Both the position numbers and the translations under genes were made by a program. Below the pieces are notes generated by a model. It saw nothing but the letters and a program-made list of their open reading frames with translations, was not told the DNA's origin and made no database searches. From Lactobacillus kimbladii (GTDB lineage Bacteria; Bacillota; Bacilli; Lactobacillales; Lactobacillaceae): DNA of 64,000 nucleotides. Position 1 is the stretch's first letter, and the number at the start of each line of letters is the position of its first letter. This document shows positions 33,957 through 42,523 of this stretch, in pieces. The DNA lies in the NCBI RefSeq assembly GCF_014323605.1, contig NZ_SCMB01000004.1, positions 182,847 through 246,846 on the forward strand, written 5' to 3'.

Positions 33957-35114
33957 ATGACTACAGTGCACAATAATAGTTGTGAAGTTAAACCAGATTG
34001 GTCTTCAATGATTGTGGAAGAAAAGCAAATGCCCTGGTCCCCAAATGGTGCCAAGACCATCTGTGCAAGGTACGAGGATCCAGTTCTTAGAGGCTATTCT
34101 GCTGTAATTGTAAAAGATTCAATCAATAGAAGGTTTTCTGAGAATGAAAACTTAATCACACCAGACAGAGTAACAACTATGATTGTCAGGTTTCCCAGAT
34201 TTATTCTTCCTGAGTGGAATACTCACCGGGTTTTCAGCAGAAACAGTGCCTCTTCCAGAGCCAGAAGCATAAAGACCACCGTCAAGCCAGTCATGGAGCA
34301 ACCTGTGATTCCACTATGGACTATTAATCACAAGGGCATGACAGGGCCATTTGCTGATTCGGAAAGGGCGAAGAGATCTACTGCAAATTGGCTGCACTCC
34401 CGAGATGAAGCCGTTCTGGGTATGTTTCGACAGCTAATGAATGAAGAAGAAGTCCCTTACGATGCTGAAGCTAGTGACTGGGAAAAATTTGCTGACAAGT
34501 ATGATGAAGCATATAAAAATGATGCAGTTCCAGCTTCATGGAATGATGCTCATAAACAAGACTGCAACAGATTGATTGAACCATGGATGTGGCATGAAAC
34601 TCTGGTAACATCAACTTACTGGCAAAATTTTCTGGATTTGCGAATCGCTGCTGGCGTCCAGCCGGAAATGGAAACTATTGCAATTTTGATTAAAGCTGTT
34701 CTTAAAGCAAGTCCCAAGTATGGAACGCTGAAAAAAAGAATATTGCATGTTCCTTTTATCGAGGTTGAGGGGAATGATCTGTTATCATGGGAGAGGCTTG
34801 AGCCAGTGCTTCTGCAATCGGCTTCAGAATGTGCCAGAATTTCTTATCATGACCGCTCTCAAATGAAAAACAGAATTGGCTCAAATTTGGGTAAAAGATT
34901 GCTTGCTGAAAAGCATATGAGTCCGTTTGAACATATAGCATGGTCAGCTAAAAGCAGTGACTGGGAAAAATTTCCTGCATTAAAAGAAAAGGTGACCGAT
35001 TTACTTAAAAAACATCCTGATTGCCCTCCAGATAAGGCAGCTGGCTCACTGACTTCAAATCTTAGTGAGAGCTGGCTGCAATTTAGAAGAGTCATTGAAA
35101 ATAGAGAACAGTAG
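33957..35114 (+). CDS. Flavin-dependent thymidylate synthase-like protein, long form (ThyX)
   Basis: ThyX makes dTMP from dUMP with FAD and folate. The 385-aa protein has the ThyX-type motif as THRVFSRNSASSRARS (T89-H90-R91, S94, N96) instead of the short-form RHRxxSxNExSxRY, and HKQDCNRLIEPW plus NFLDLRIAAGVQPEMET for the nucleotide/flavin region. A C-terminal part of about 100 residues (ECARISYHDRS..., MSPFEHIAWSAK) is also typical of the long ThyX relatives known from phages and some bacteria. Its codon use looks less A+T-rich than that of its neighbours. AGGAG precedes the ATG. Confidence 0.82.
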   Translation: MTTVHNNSCEVKPDWSSMIVEEKQMPWSPNGAKTICARYEDPVLRGYSAVIVKDSINRRFSENENLITPDRVTTMIVRFPRFILPEWNTHRVFSRNSASSRARSIKTTVKPVMEQPVIPLWTINHKGMTGPFADSERAKRSTANWLHSRDEAVLGMFRQLMNEEEVPYDAEASDWEKFADKYDEAYKNDAVPASWNDAHKQDCNRLIEPWMWHETLVTSTYWQNFLDLRIAAGVQPEMETIAILIKAVLKASPKYGTLKKRILHVPFIEVEGNDLLSWERLEPVLLQSASECARISYHDRSQMKNRIGSNLGKRLLAEKHMSPFEHIAWSAKSSDWEKFPALKEKVTDLLKKHPDCPPDKAAGSLTSNLSESWLQFRRVIENREQ

Positions 35115-35156
35115 TACAATTAACTGGGGCTAATTATATAAAATTTGCAGAAAGCA

Positions 35157-35204
35157 AAAGACTAATAAATTGGGTTATCAATACACAAATTTATTAGTCT
35201 TTTT
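35157..35204. terminator. bidirectional terminator between thyX-like and glycosyltransferase genes
   Basis: AAAAGACTAATAAATT / AAATTTATTAGTCTTTT arms form a long stem around a 17-nt loop, with T run on the + side. Confidence 0.85.
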
Positions 35205-35250
35205 GAATGTAAATATTTAAAAATAGAAGTTAATTCCGTTTTTTGCCTTG

Positions 35251-36498
35251 TTAAGTATGAGAAGTTTTTGACCAGGACTGATTGCCAACTAAAATTCTCC
35301 CCAAAGCTTTATATGGAACTATGGCTAACGACCATCTGTAAAAATCAATCAAAAACAATATTTTCAGCAAATAAGAAGTTTTTAGCGGTTCATCAAATCT
35401 AGCTTCGCGATATTGCTTTAGTATTAACATTGTATTTGTCAAATATTCTATTACCAGCAAACTTGCAATAATTGAAATGCTAATCCAGGCATTCGTTTTG
35501 ACATAAAGCAGTAAAACTATCAATGAAATTGCAGAAGCAGGTGTTGTGACCATTGAAAGTACTGGAATAAGCAGGAAGAGCAGTACAAAAGTTTTAACCA
35601 TTGACGGAATGAATTTAGATTTAATAATTCTTTTACCATATTTGCCTAGGCATTGAAAACCGCCTTGGCACCAGCGAGTACGTTGCTTGATCAGTTTCTT
35701 ATATTTAGTAACCCCTTCTTGTCCAATGCTGACGGTATTTAAGAAGGTACCATGATAACTTTTTAATAAGCCTTTTAATGAAAATTCGCAATCTTCCAAT
35801 AATGATGACGACCAACCTACATTATTGGTCATTTTTAAGGTCATGAATTGTCCATTACCTGAAGCTAAAGAAGAACCCCAATAAGTTCTTGCCATTTGTA
35901 AAAGAGAATTATAAATAGTGAATTCAAAATTTTGCATTGCTGCAATATTATGATCCAGATTATAGATATTTACTCTTGTTTGAAGCAAGTCGCAATTTGA
36001 ATGGTCAAAAGCATAGACCACTTGCCGTAAGTAATTTGCATCTAAGTGGCTATCAGCATCTATGACGCCAATAATAGTTTTATCCTCAGAATAGTTCATT
36101 TTGGCAATACGTTCGGCTGCTTCTTCTAATGCCGGGCCTTTTCCTTGCTGAGCATTAGGCTTTACGCGGTGTACAACTATGACATTAGGATGATAAGCAT
36201 ATTTTTGTAATAAAGTAGTGGTACCATCACTAGAATCATCATCGATAAAGACCAGCTTGAGTTTGATAAAACTCTCACATTGTTTTTGTAATTCCATTAA
36301 ATAAGGAATGTTTTTTCGTAAGGATTGAAATTCATTCATTGCTGGGATTAACAAGAACATGGTATCGAAATCTCGACAGCGGTCGCCGTAATTATCTTGC
36401 TTTACATTATTGCTAAATGTCAGATAAAGAGTCCAAACTAAATCAAAAATGTATGAACAGCCACCCAAAATTAATATTATGGCTATTAATAACTTCAT
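35251..36498 (-). CDS. Membrane-bound family 2 glycosyltransferase
   Basis: 415 aa. An N-terminal membrane helix (residues 1-28), a GT-A domain with VFIDDDSSDGT, the metal motif DADSHLD, acceptor motif LLEDCEFSLKG, and QRTRWCQGG (the Q/RxxRW motif of processive synthases), then about three C-terminal helices from residue 300. This is the architecture of hyaluronan/chitin/PNAG-type synthases that polymerise and export a polysaccharide, but no partner genes are next to it, so the product is not known. No AGGAGG is obvious; AGGTGATAA precedes the ATG. Confidence 0.87.
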   Translation of the reverse strand: MKLLIAIILILGGCSYIFDLVWTLYLTFSNNVKQDNYGDRCRDFDTMFLLIPAMNEFQSLRKNIPYLMELQKQCESFIKLKLVFIDDDSSDGTTTLLQKYAYHPNVIVVHRVKPNAQQGKGPALEEAAERIAKMNYSEDKTIIGVIDADSHLDANYLRQVVYAFDHSNCDLLQTRVNIYNLDHNIAAMQNFEFTIYNSLLQMARTYWGSSLASGNGQFMTLKMTNNVGWSSSLLEDCEFSLKGLLKSYHGTFLNTVSIGQEGVTKYKKLIKQRTRWCQGGFQCLGKYGKRIIKSKFIPSMVKTFVLLFLLIPVLSMVTTPASAISLIVLLLYVKTNAWISISIIASLLVIEYLTNTMLILKQYREARFDEPLKTSYLLKILFLIDFYRWSLAIVPYKALGRILVGNQSWSKTSHT

Positions 36499-36912
36499 TT
36501 ATTATCACCTAGTTATTTTTTCCTAATCTAAATATACTTTAGTTTTATAATAACACGAATTGGTCTAGACAAAAAATATATTCTTTGTAAATTTAAAATT
36601 TAATATATAGGGATATATCTTTATAAGTATTGCTTTACTCACGGGAAAAATTAAACATGTAAAATGTATGCAAAATTATTTTTTGCATTTATTATTATTG
36701 ATTTATAAGTTAAGTAAAATATTTTATTGCTAATTTTTAAAAAAAGTATATTCTTGAAAAGTGTTATTTTATACAGGAAAATAATATAGTGAAAAATTCA
36801 CTATTTATGCAAAAAGTAATTAGCAGATAAGCTTTTTTTAAGTGAACAAAAAAACAAGCAGTTGCCTACTTGCTTTTTGTTAGCTATACTTGTATAAAAA
36901 TAGTTGGACTTG
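36499..36912. other. A+T-rich intergenic stretch with a terminator
   Basis: No gene seen. At 36850-36878 an inverted repeat around CAAGCAG and CTACTTG, with T run on the minus strand, should end the prolyl iminopeptidase transcript. The rest is very A+T-rich and presumably holds the promoter of the glycosyltransferase gene. Confidence 0.6.
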
Positions 36913-37827
36913 TTATTCTCCTTTAAATGTCCCTGCTTCAACTTGACTAATGAAATCAGCTAAATGTTTGTAATAAACGTCTGGATTATCAACCATATGG
37001 TGATGACCACCATCAGGAGTTGTAACTAAGCGGGAATCAGGAATCTCTTTTTGCATAATTTTAGCCGTAGCGATTGGCATCGTTTCATTTTCGCCAAAAG
37101 TTAACAAAGTTGGTACTTTAATATTTTTGAGTTGGTCTCTAAAATGCCAGTCTTTTAGTTTGCCAGTGATGACAAATTCATTATCGCCTTGAAAGGCCTG
37201 GTAAACGGCAGTACCGCCAATATCTTTTAGATGGTATAGCTTAGAAGGTTGTTTACGATCAACGAAGTTAATGTTGAGAATATTAACGTCTTCTTGATAG
37301 CGGTCATTGGCGTAATCGTTATTGTTTTCACATTCATGCATGAAGTCAATTTCAGTTTGGGGCAAAACCTCTTGGCGCCGGCGATTCACGGCTTTAACAT
37401 AGTCATCAATATCATCAACCATTGAAGAAATAATTGCGCCTTTTAAATGTTGACCGTATTTGACGGCGTATTCTTGGACTAGAAGGCCACCCCAGCTTTG
37501 ACCAATTAGGTAAAAATTGTCTAAACCCAGTTTTTGCCGTACCTCATCAACTTCATCTAGGAAATACTCATAGGTCAAATACTTTTTAGCAATAGCAGGA
37601 TCAGAATAATCCGGCTGATCGGAATAAAGGGAGCCTAGTTGATCATACATTGTTACCTGAACGTCTAAGCCCTGCTTTTTTAGTTGATCAGCGGTGTCTT
37701 CCCAGTATTCATGATTGCCTCCGGGGCCACCATGTAAAGCTAACAGATGAATGTCCCCTTGACCCTGAGTGTTTGTCCACAAATGATAGCCGTTATCCAA
37801 TGTAATAATTTTTGTACCTGTTTTCAT
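36913..37827 (-). CDS. pepI: Prolyl iminopeptidase (S33 family)
   Basis: Alpha/beta hydrolase that releases N-terminal proline from peptides. 304 aa: oxyanion motif HGGPGGNHEYW near residue 32, nucleophile Ser in GQSWGG near residue 109, the Glu/Asp-rich cap (FMHECENNNDYAND), and the catalytic His in DGGHHHMVDNP near residue 275. Length and motifs agree with lactobacillus PepI. AAAGGAGTAAA precedes the ATG on the minus strand. Confidence 0.92.
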   Translation of the reverse strand: MKTGTKIITLDNGYHLWTNTQGQGDIHLLALHGGPGGNHEYWEDTADQLKKQGLDVQVTMYDQLGSLYSDQPDYSDPAIAKKYLTYEYFLDEVDEVRQKLGLDNFYLIGQSWGGLLVQEYAVKYGQHLKGAIISSMVDDIDDYVKAVNRRRQEVLPQTEIDFMHECENNNDYANDRYQEDVNILNINFVDRKQPSKLYHLKDIGGTAVYQAFQGDNEFVITGKLKDWHFRDQLKNIKVPTLLTFGENETMPIATAKIMQKEIPDSRLVTTPDGGHHHMVDNPDVYYKHLADFISQVEAGTFKGE

Positions 37828-37991
37828 ATTTTACTCCTTTGCACGTTATCAGTTAGTTTCTATTTTAGCTCATTATAATAGAAAGAAAAACCGATCCCAA
37901 AAAAGAGAGATAATTTAAAATAAGGCTTAAGTTAAGGGTTTGCACGTTACAATTAGCTTATTATTTAAGATAAAGATTAAGGGGAATGAAA

Positions 37992-38129
37992 ATGGCTGAA
38001 CCCAAATGGTTAAAAGATGTGGCTGCTAGCGAGTATTTAAAAGAAGACTTTGATGCAAAAGGCGAAAGTCAGATGCAGCAACTGGTACTTTTCAAAACTA
38101 GAAATAAATTGAATATTGATAAGCAGTAG
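37992..38129 (+). CDS. small protein of unknown function (45 aa)
   Basis: A short frame MAEPKWLKDVAASEYLKED... of 45 codons ending TAG at 38127; an in-frame ATG at 37986 would add two residues. AAGGGG lies 7 nt before the ATG, and a strong terminator begins right at the stop, so the layout is that of a real small gene. The protein is charged and soluble, with no membrane segment. I do not recognise a family. Confidence 0.6.
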   Translation: MAEPKWLKDVAASEYLKEDFDAKGESQMQQLVLFKTRNKLNIDKQ

Positions 38130-38154
38130 TTAGACAGGTTCTAACTACTTTTTT
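38126..38154 (+). terminator. terminator of the small gene
   Basis: Perfect 8-bp stem GTAGTTAG / CTAACTAC with a 7-nt loop and six T, overlapping the stop codon. Confidence 0.9.
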
Positions 38155-38324
38155 GTTATACTGTTAATAGGTGAGCTTATAAACACAGTTGAAGTAAGCT
38201 TATGGGAGGAATTAAATGTTTTAGCTATATTTGGTAATAATTAAGGTAGTTAATATGAAATTTCTTAAAAAGTATTGACTACAGGAAATTAGCATAAATT
38301 GTTTTTTATAGAGGTAATTATGTC

Positions 38325-38774
38325 ATGACTTTTTACACACTTAAATATATTGAGCAAAATCAGAATACAAGTAAAACCATTCTCTATGTGCTGATTGCAG
38401 TTGCGGCTTTAACGATGATTGCTTTTACAGTTCTTTATCTCAGGCATAGATTCGATACTCGTTACCGAGATCTAGGCATTATTGCACTTTTGTTTTTACT
38501 TTTATTTATGGGAACGCAATATGAAAAATACGTGCAAACCAATGTGGTGAAATCTCAATCCGAGCAGATTGCGCCATTTATTAAATCAGTTGCTAAAGAT
38601 CATAAAGTGCCGGTTTCAGATGTGATGGTCAGCTCTACCACTTTACAAAACGGTTTAATTGTCAGAGTTGATTCCAAAGACATTGACTATCAACTGGAAC
38701 TAAATGACGATAACAATTCATATTCTTTAAAACAGGCTCACGTAATTAATCACGAAGTCAATGTGAAGAATTAG
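38325..38774 (+). CDS. DUF3290-family membrane protein
   Basis: 149 aa with two hydrophobic segments (about residues 18-40 and 50-64) and a soluble C-terminal half containing PVSDVMVSSTTLQNGLIVRV. It matches the DUF3290 pattern. The gene lies 13 bp before a DUF421 gene, a pairing common in lactobacilli and other Firmicutes; function unknown. No obvious strong ribosome site (GAGGT about 13 nt upstream). Confidence 0.8.
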   Translation: MTFYTLKYIEQNQNTSKTILYVLIAVAALTMIAFTVLYLRHRFDTRYRDLGIIALLFLLLFMGTQYEKYVQTNVVKSQSEQIAPFIKSVAKDHKVPVSDVMVSSTTLQNGLIVRVDSKDIDYQLELNDDNNSYSLKQAHVINHEVNVKN

Positions 38775-38787
38775 GAGGAAAGCAATA

Positions 38788-39423
38788 ATGAATTATACAC
38801 AGCTTTTTATTAAATTTGCCTTAGGTGTGTTAACTTTAATTTTTCAAATAAATGTGTTTGGCAAGAGCAATATTGCCCCCACAACGGCTCTGGATCAACT
38901 GCAAAACTATGTTTTGGGTGGTATTATAGGAGGCGTTATTTATAATGCCAATATTTCCGTATTACAGTTTCTGCTGGTTTTGATTGTCTGGACTTTAGTT
39001 GTCTTTATCTTGAAGTTTGCTAGAGAGCACAGCAACTTTATTCGCGGACTAATTGATGGCAAACCAATTCAGATAATTAAAGACGGTCAGGTTTTATCCC
39101 GCAATTGCTTGTCTGCTGGGCTTTCAGCCAATGAATTAATGTTTAAATTGCGCAGTCAAGGCATTTATTCAGTTGATAAAGTGAAGAATTGCATCTTTGA
39201 AAAGAACGGTCAGCTGACGGTTATTAAAAAGGATGAAAAAAATGTTCGTTTTCCTTTAATTAATGATGGTCAAATCAACCAAGATGTGCTTGAATCTATT
39301 AATAAGGATGAAGATTGGCTAAAAGAACAAGTAAAGCAAGCTGGTTATGATGATCCCAGTGACATTTTCTTAGGTGAAATTGAAGATGGCCAGCTTTCAT
39401 TTACAGGTTATAATCAAAAATAG
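38788..39423 (+). CDS. DUF421 (YetF-like) membrane protein
   Basis: 211 aa: hydrophobic helices in the first 85 residues (FALGVLTLIFQINVFG; NYVLGGIIGGVIYN) and a cytoplasmic domain with the family motif RGLIDGKPIQIIKDGQVL, followed by LRSQGIYSVDKVKNCIFEKNG. YetF relatives are membrane proteins of spore-formers and others with no fixed biochemical role. AGGAGG precedes the ATG. Cotranscribed with the DUF3290 gene and probably with the three genes after it. Confidence 0.85.
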   Translation: MNYTQLFIKFALGVLTLIFQINVFGKSNIAPTTALDQLQNYVLGGIIGGVIYNANISVLQFLLVLIVWTLVVFILKFAREHSNFIRGLIDGKPIQIIKDGQVLSRNCLSAGLSANELMFKLRSQGIYSVDKVKNCIFEKNGQLTVIKKDEKNVRFPLINDGQINQDVLESINKDEDWLKEQVKQAGYDDPSDIFLGEIEDGQLSFTGYNQK

Positions 39424-39436
39424 AAAAGGTAATCAA

Positions 39437-40258
39437 ATGGAAAATTTGAATAAGGCACGACAGTTAGTGCAAAATGCTGACACTGTGATAGTGGTTGCCG
39501 GTAACGGCTTAGCTAAAACCGAAGGACTTGACCTTTTGGGCCAGGAAGATTTTGAACAGAGTTTTCCCGGAGTTGTCCAAAAGTATGATGTCCATTCAGT
39601 CGGCTTTGCGCTTGATCAGCACATTTCTTCTTGGTCAGAAAAGTGGCAGTTATGGTCAAACCTTATTCAAAAATATTCTGTTGATTATTATCCTAGTAAA
39701 ACATTGCAAAAACTGAAGCAGTTAATTAATAACAAGCAGTATTTTATTGCTAGCTCAGCATTTGGCCACTTTTTTGAAACTGCCGGCTTTAATGAAAAAC
39801 GCATTTTTAATGTGTTTGGCGATTGGACTAAGACGCAGTGTTCCAGCGGCATCAATCATGGTCTTAAGGATTGTCAGTCTGTCGTTCGAAAGATCGCTGC
39901 GAAAAAGCCTGATACTAACATAGAAGAATTGGTCCCAAAATGTGATATATGTGGTCAGCCACTGGAAATACATCTGCCACTTAATGAGCATTTTTATCCA
40001 GATACTGATGCTAATACTCGCTTCCGCTGGTTTTTAACCGGTAATGAAGATAAAAATACTGTTTTTTTGGAATTAGGAGTTGACGAAACGAGTCCGCAAT
40101 TACGGGAGCCAATTGAACATTTGGTAGCAGAATTTCCGCAATGGTCCTATGTGGCTGCTGACTTCAAGCAGGAAAATTTATTACCAGAAATTCAGGAACG
40201 CAGCGCCGGTACAAATGCGGATGCAGCAAGTTTAATCAATAATTTAGTGACGGAGTAG
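39437..40258 (+). CDS. Sirtuin-like protein, probably not a deacylase
   Basis: 273 aa from the ATG at 39437 (AAAAGG upstream; the frame extends back into DUF421). The start of the Rossmann fold is kept (TVIVVAGNGLAKTEGLDLLG, compare AGAGLS..GLD in Sir2 proteins), as is GF.EKRIFNVFGDWTKTQC. But the TxNxD motif that holds the catalytic Asn/Asp is ASSAFG (residues 105-110), and Phe127 stands where sirtuins carry the catalytic His. Zinc-type Cys remain at CSSG and CDICG. So it may bind NAD or a relative without deacylating. Function not known. Confidence 0.75.
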   Translation: MENLNKARQLVQNADTVIVVAGNGLAKTEGLDLLGQEDFEQSFPGVVQKYDVHSVGFALDQHISSWSEKWQLWSNLIQKYSVDYYPSKTLQKLKQLINNKQYFIASSAFGHFFETAGFNEKRIFNVFGDWTKTQCSSGINHGLKDCQSVVRKIAAKKPDTNIEELVPKCDICGQPLEIHLPLNEHFYPDTDANTRFRWFLTGNEDKNTVFLELGVDETSPQLREPIEHLVAEFPQWSYVAADFKQENLLPEIQERSAGTNADAASLINNLVTE

Positions 40259-40267
40259 CTGATTTCA

Positions 40268-41221
40268 ATGAGTATTTATGTAAAAAATGGCGTACTGCAT
40301 GTTTCTGGCGTTCAAGATAAGATCCGGGGCAAGGGTCAGGAATGGCCTGACTTCATTTCTGACTACACTATGCTTGATATTGAAACTACAGGTTTAAACC
40401 CCTACCGGGATCATGTAACTGAACTTGGTGCTGTTAAAGTGCGAGCTAACAAAGTAGTAGATGAGTTTAGTCAACTGGTTGTTTATCCCCGTTCAAATCA
40501 TGTAGCGAGTTTTATCACTAAGTTAAATGGTATTACCGAAGATCTGCTTCTTGAAAAAGGAAAACCTGTAAAAGAGGCAATGACAGCTTTTCGCACATTT
40601 ATTGGTGACGATATTGTCATTGGTTATAACGTCAATTTCGATCTAAATTTTTTGTATGATTTAGCACGAAAATTTCATTTGCCAGAGCTCAGTAACAATT
40701 ATGTCGATGTGTTGCGTTTAGCTCGAGTATATTATCCGCAACAGCACAATCGCTTGCTTGATTGCATTCAGCGTGCAGGCATTGCACAAGTCGAACAGCA
40801 CCATGGCTTGGCAGATTCTCTTGATACTAAAAAAGTTTATGATGATTTTCGCCAGCATTTTACGCCTGAACTATTGCAAGAAGCACAAGGCAAACTGAAA
40901 AACATTGATTTGCTGCAGGATGAACTGGAAGTCTGGGAATTAGGCTTTCGTAATCCGGTTAATAATAAAAAGATTGCTTTTGCTCCTGAGGTAGAAATAA
41001 ACGGCACTGAAGCTGCTCAAATGGTTAATAATATGAATGGGGTAGCCCAAACTGGTGTCAAAGCTGATACAGACTATTTAATTATGAGTGATAATGGCTT
41101 TTTTAGTAAAAGTAATCCGGAAACATTGAAGGCAAAAGAATTTAATCATGCAGGCAGCAAGATTAAGCGCTTGTCTGAAAGCTATTTTTTGAATATGCTG
41201 GATGAATGGGCGAGAAGTTAA
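40268..41221 (+). CDS. DnaQ-like 3'-5' exonuclease (DEDDh)
   Basis: 317 aa. The exonuclease domain covers about residues 30-200: MLDIETTGLNP (D37, E39), GYNVNFDLNFLYD, and HHGLADSLDT with the final His and Asp, so the full DEDDh set is present. The remaining 115 residues contain a segment with PVNNKKIAFAPEV, possibly a BRCT-like or other small domain that I cannot assign. Such stand-alone proteins are usually annotated as Pol III epsilon-like; a role in repair or RNA turnover is open. Confidence 0.85.
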   Translation: MSIYVKNGVLHVSGVQDKIRGKGQEWPDFISDYTMLDIETTGLNPYRDHVTELGAVKVRANKVVDEFSQLVVYPRSNHVASFITKLNGITEDLLLEKGKPVKEAMTAFRTFIGDDIVIGYNVNFDLNFLYDLARKFHLPELSNNYVDVLRLARVYYPQQHNRLLDCIQRAGIAQVEQHHGLADSLDTKKVYDDFRQHFTPELLQEAQGKLKNIDLLQDELEVWELGFRNPVNNKKIAFAPEVEINGTEAAQMVNNMNGVAQTGVKADTDYLIMSDNGFFSKSNPETLKAKEFNHAGSKIKRLSESYFLNMLDEWARS

Positions 41222-41229
41222 AATTAGAG

Positions 41230-41256
41230 GCAAGGGAGCATTGACCTTGCTTTTTT
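41230..41256 (+). terminator. terminator after the DnaQ-like gene
   Basis: Stem GCAAGG / CCTTGC with a 9-nt loop, followed by six T. Confidence 0.8.
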
Positions 41257-41323
41257 ATTGTTCCTATTGCAAACAACAGTTCGATTAGCTATACTTAATT
41301 ATTATTAAAAAGGAGCAATGTGA

Positions 41324-42196
41324 ATGGCACGCAGGAGGAGCAGACGAAGCACTAAAACAACTAATGGAGATTTTTGGGCAATAGTCATTATTATCTTGTT
41401 CTTGTTGTGGTTTGTTTCTACTAAAGGTGGCTCAGACCCAAGTGGACACCAGACAATGAACAGGATCACCCGCAGCGACCGGCAGAAGACTAATAAAATT
41501 GGTAAGGCCAAACCCGCTAATAAGGTTTATGGTGGCTTGTCACATGAAGATTACCAAAAACTGGCTAATTTAAACTTTAAGAGTGGTGGTTCGTCCTACA
41601 TAACAGTCAATAATGACCATTCAACTTTAATCAAAAATGCTTGGCGCGTTAACAGGGTTATTTATTCTGACTTAGATAGCTTAAATCGGACATCTCATTC
41701 CAATACGGCCTTTTTGCAAAAGCGTAATGTTGCTAATGACAGTCTAAGGGTCCGTCAGTTCGTTGAACCAACAGGCTGGCATTACAACCGCCGTAATGGT
41801 ACGCAAATTTATAATCGGGGACACCTCATAGCATATTCAGTTTCTGCAGGCATTGATCTTGCAGGTGATTTTAATCCCCGCAATTTATCGGGCGACCAAA
41901 ATAATCCTAAAAATCTGTTCACACAGTCTGCTTTTTCCAATCAAAGAATTCAAACAATGTTTGAGAGTCGTATTCGTGTGGCACTGAGACAGAATAAAAA
42001 AGTGATTTACCAAGCTACGCCTATTTTTCGGGGCACGGAATTAATGGCCCGAGGAATTAATTTACAAGCGGTGTCGACTGACGGTGAACTTGATTTTAAT
42101 GTCTATTTGTTTAACGTTCAACCGGGATATTCATTTAACTATAATAATGGCCGAGCCAAAGTAGATCATGAGATTTTTGTGAAAGATAACTATTAG
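41324..42196 (+). CDS. Membrane-anchored DNA/RNA non-specific endonuclease (EndA/NucA-like)
   Basis: 290 aa: a very basic N-terminus (MARRRSRRSTK), one membrane helix (about residues 18-34), a linker, and a beta-beta-alpha metal nuclease domain. The DRGH active site reads NRGHLIAY, and the metal Asn is in NPKNLFTQSAFSNQ. The Asp-to-Asn change at the first position also occurs in some EndA relatives. It faces the cell exterior and would degrade DNA for nutrition or competence. AAAGGAG precedes the ATG. Confidence 0.87.
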   Translation: MARRRSRRSTKTTNGDFWAIVIIILFLLWFVSTKGGSDPSGHQTMNRITRSDRQKTNKIGKAKPANKVYGGLSHEDYQKLANLNFKSGGSSYITVNNDHSTLIKNAWRVNRVIYSDLDSLNRTSHSNTAFLQKRNVANDSLRVRQFVEPTGWHYNRRNGTQIYNRGHLIAYSVSAGIDLAGDFNPRNLSGDQNNPKNLFTQSAFSNQRIQTMFESRIRVALRQNKKVIYQATPIFRGTELMARGINLQAVSTDGELDFNVYLFNVQPGYSFNYNNGRAKVDHEIFVKDNY

Positions 42197-42523
42197 CTTT
42201 TGGCTAATGGCAAAAATAATAGATAAAAAATAGTCAAATGTTCGGATAAAATATTAATTAATATATACAGAGATTAAAATAAGAGATAATAGGATTTATT
42301 ATCGTTTTTGCTCTAAAGCAAAATTTTAAAACAAGAACAATAAAAATATTTTTAAGTTCATAATTAGTAATTTACCTAATAAATACGAATAATTAGTTAA
42401 AAATCTTGCTTATGATAAGAAAATTACGAATTTTAATGAAGCGAATTAGGTTGTGTTCTCAAACTTTTTATCATAAAATTAAGATAGTAAAAAAAGAAAT
42501 AGTGATTATAGTGGTGCGAGTTA
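42197..42523. other. A+T-rich intergenic stretch upstream of the Ugp-type operon
   Basis: No gene, repeat or clear terminator seen. It must hold the promoter of the ABC operon, but I could not pick a convincing -35/-10 pair. Confidence 0.5.
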
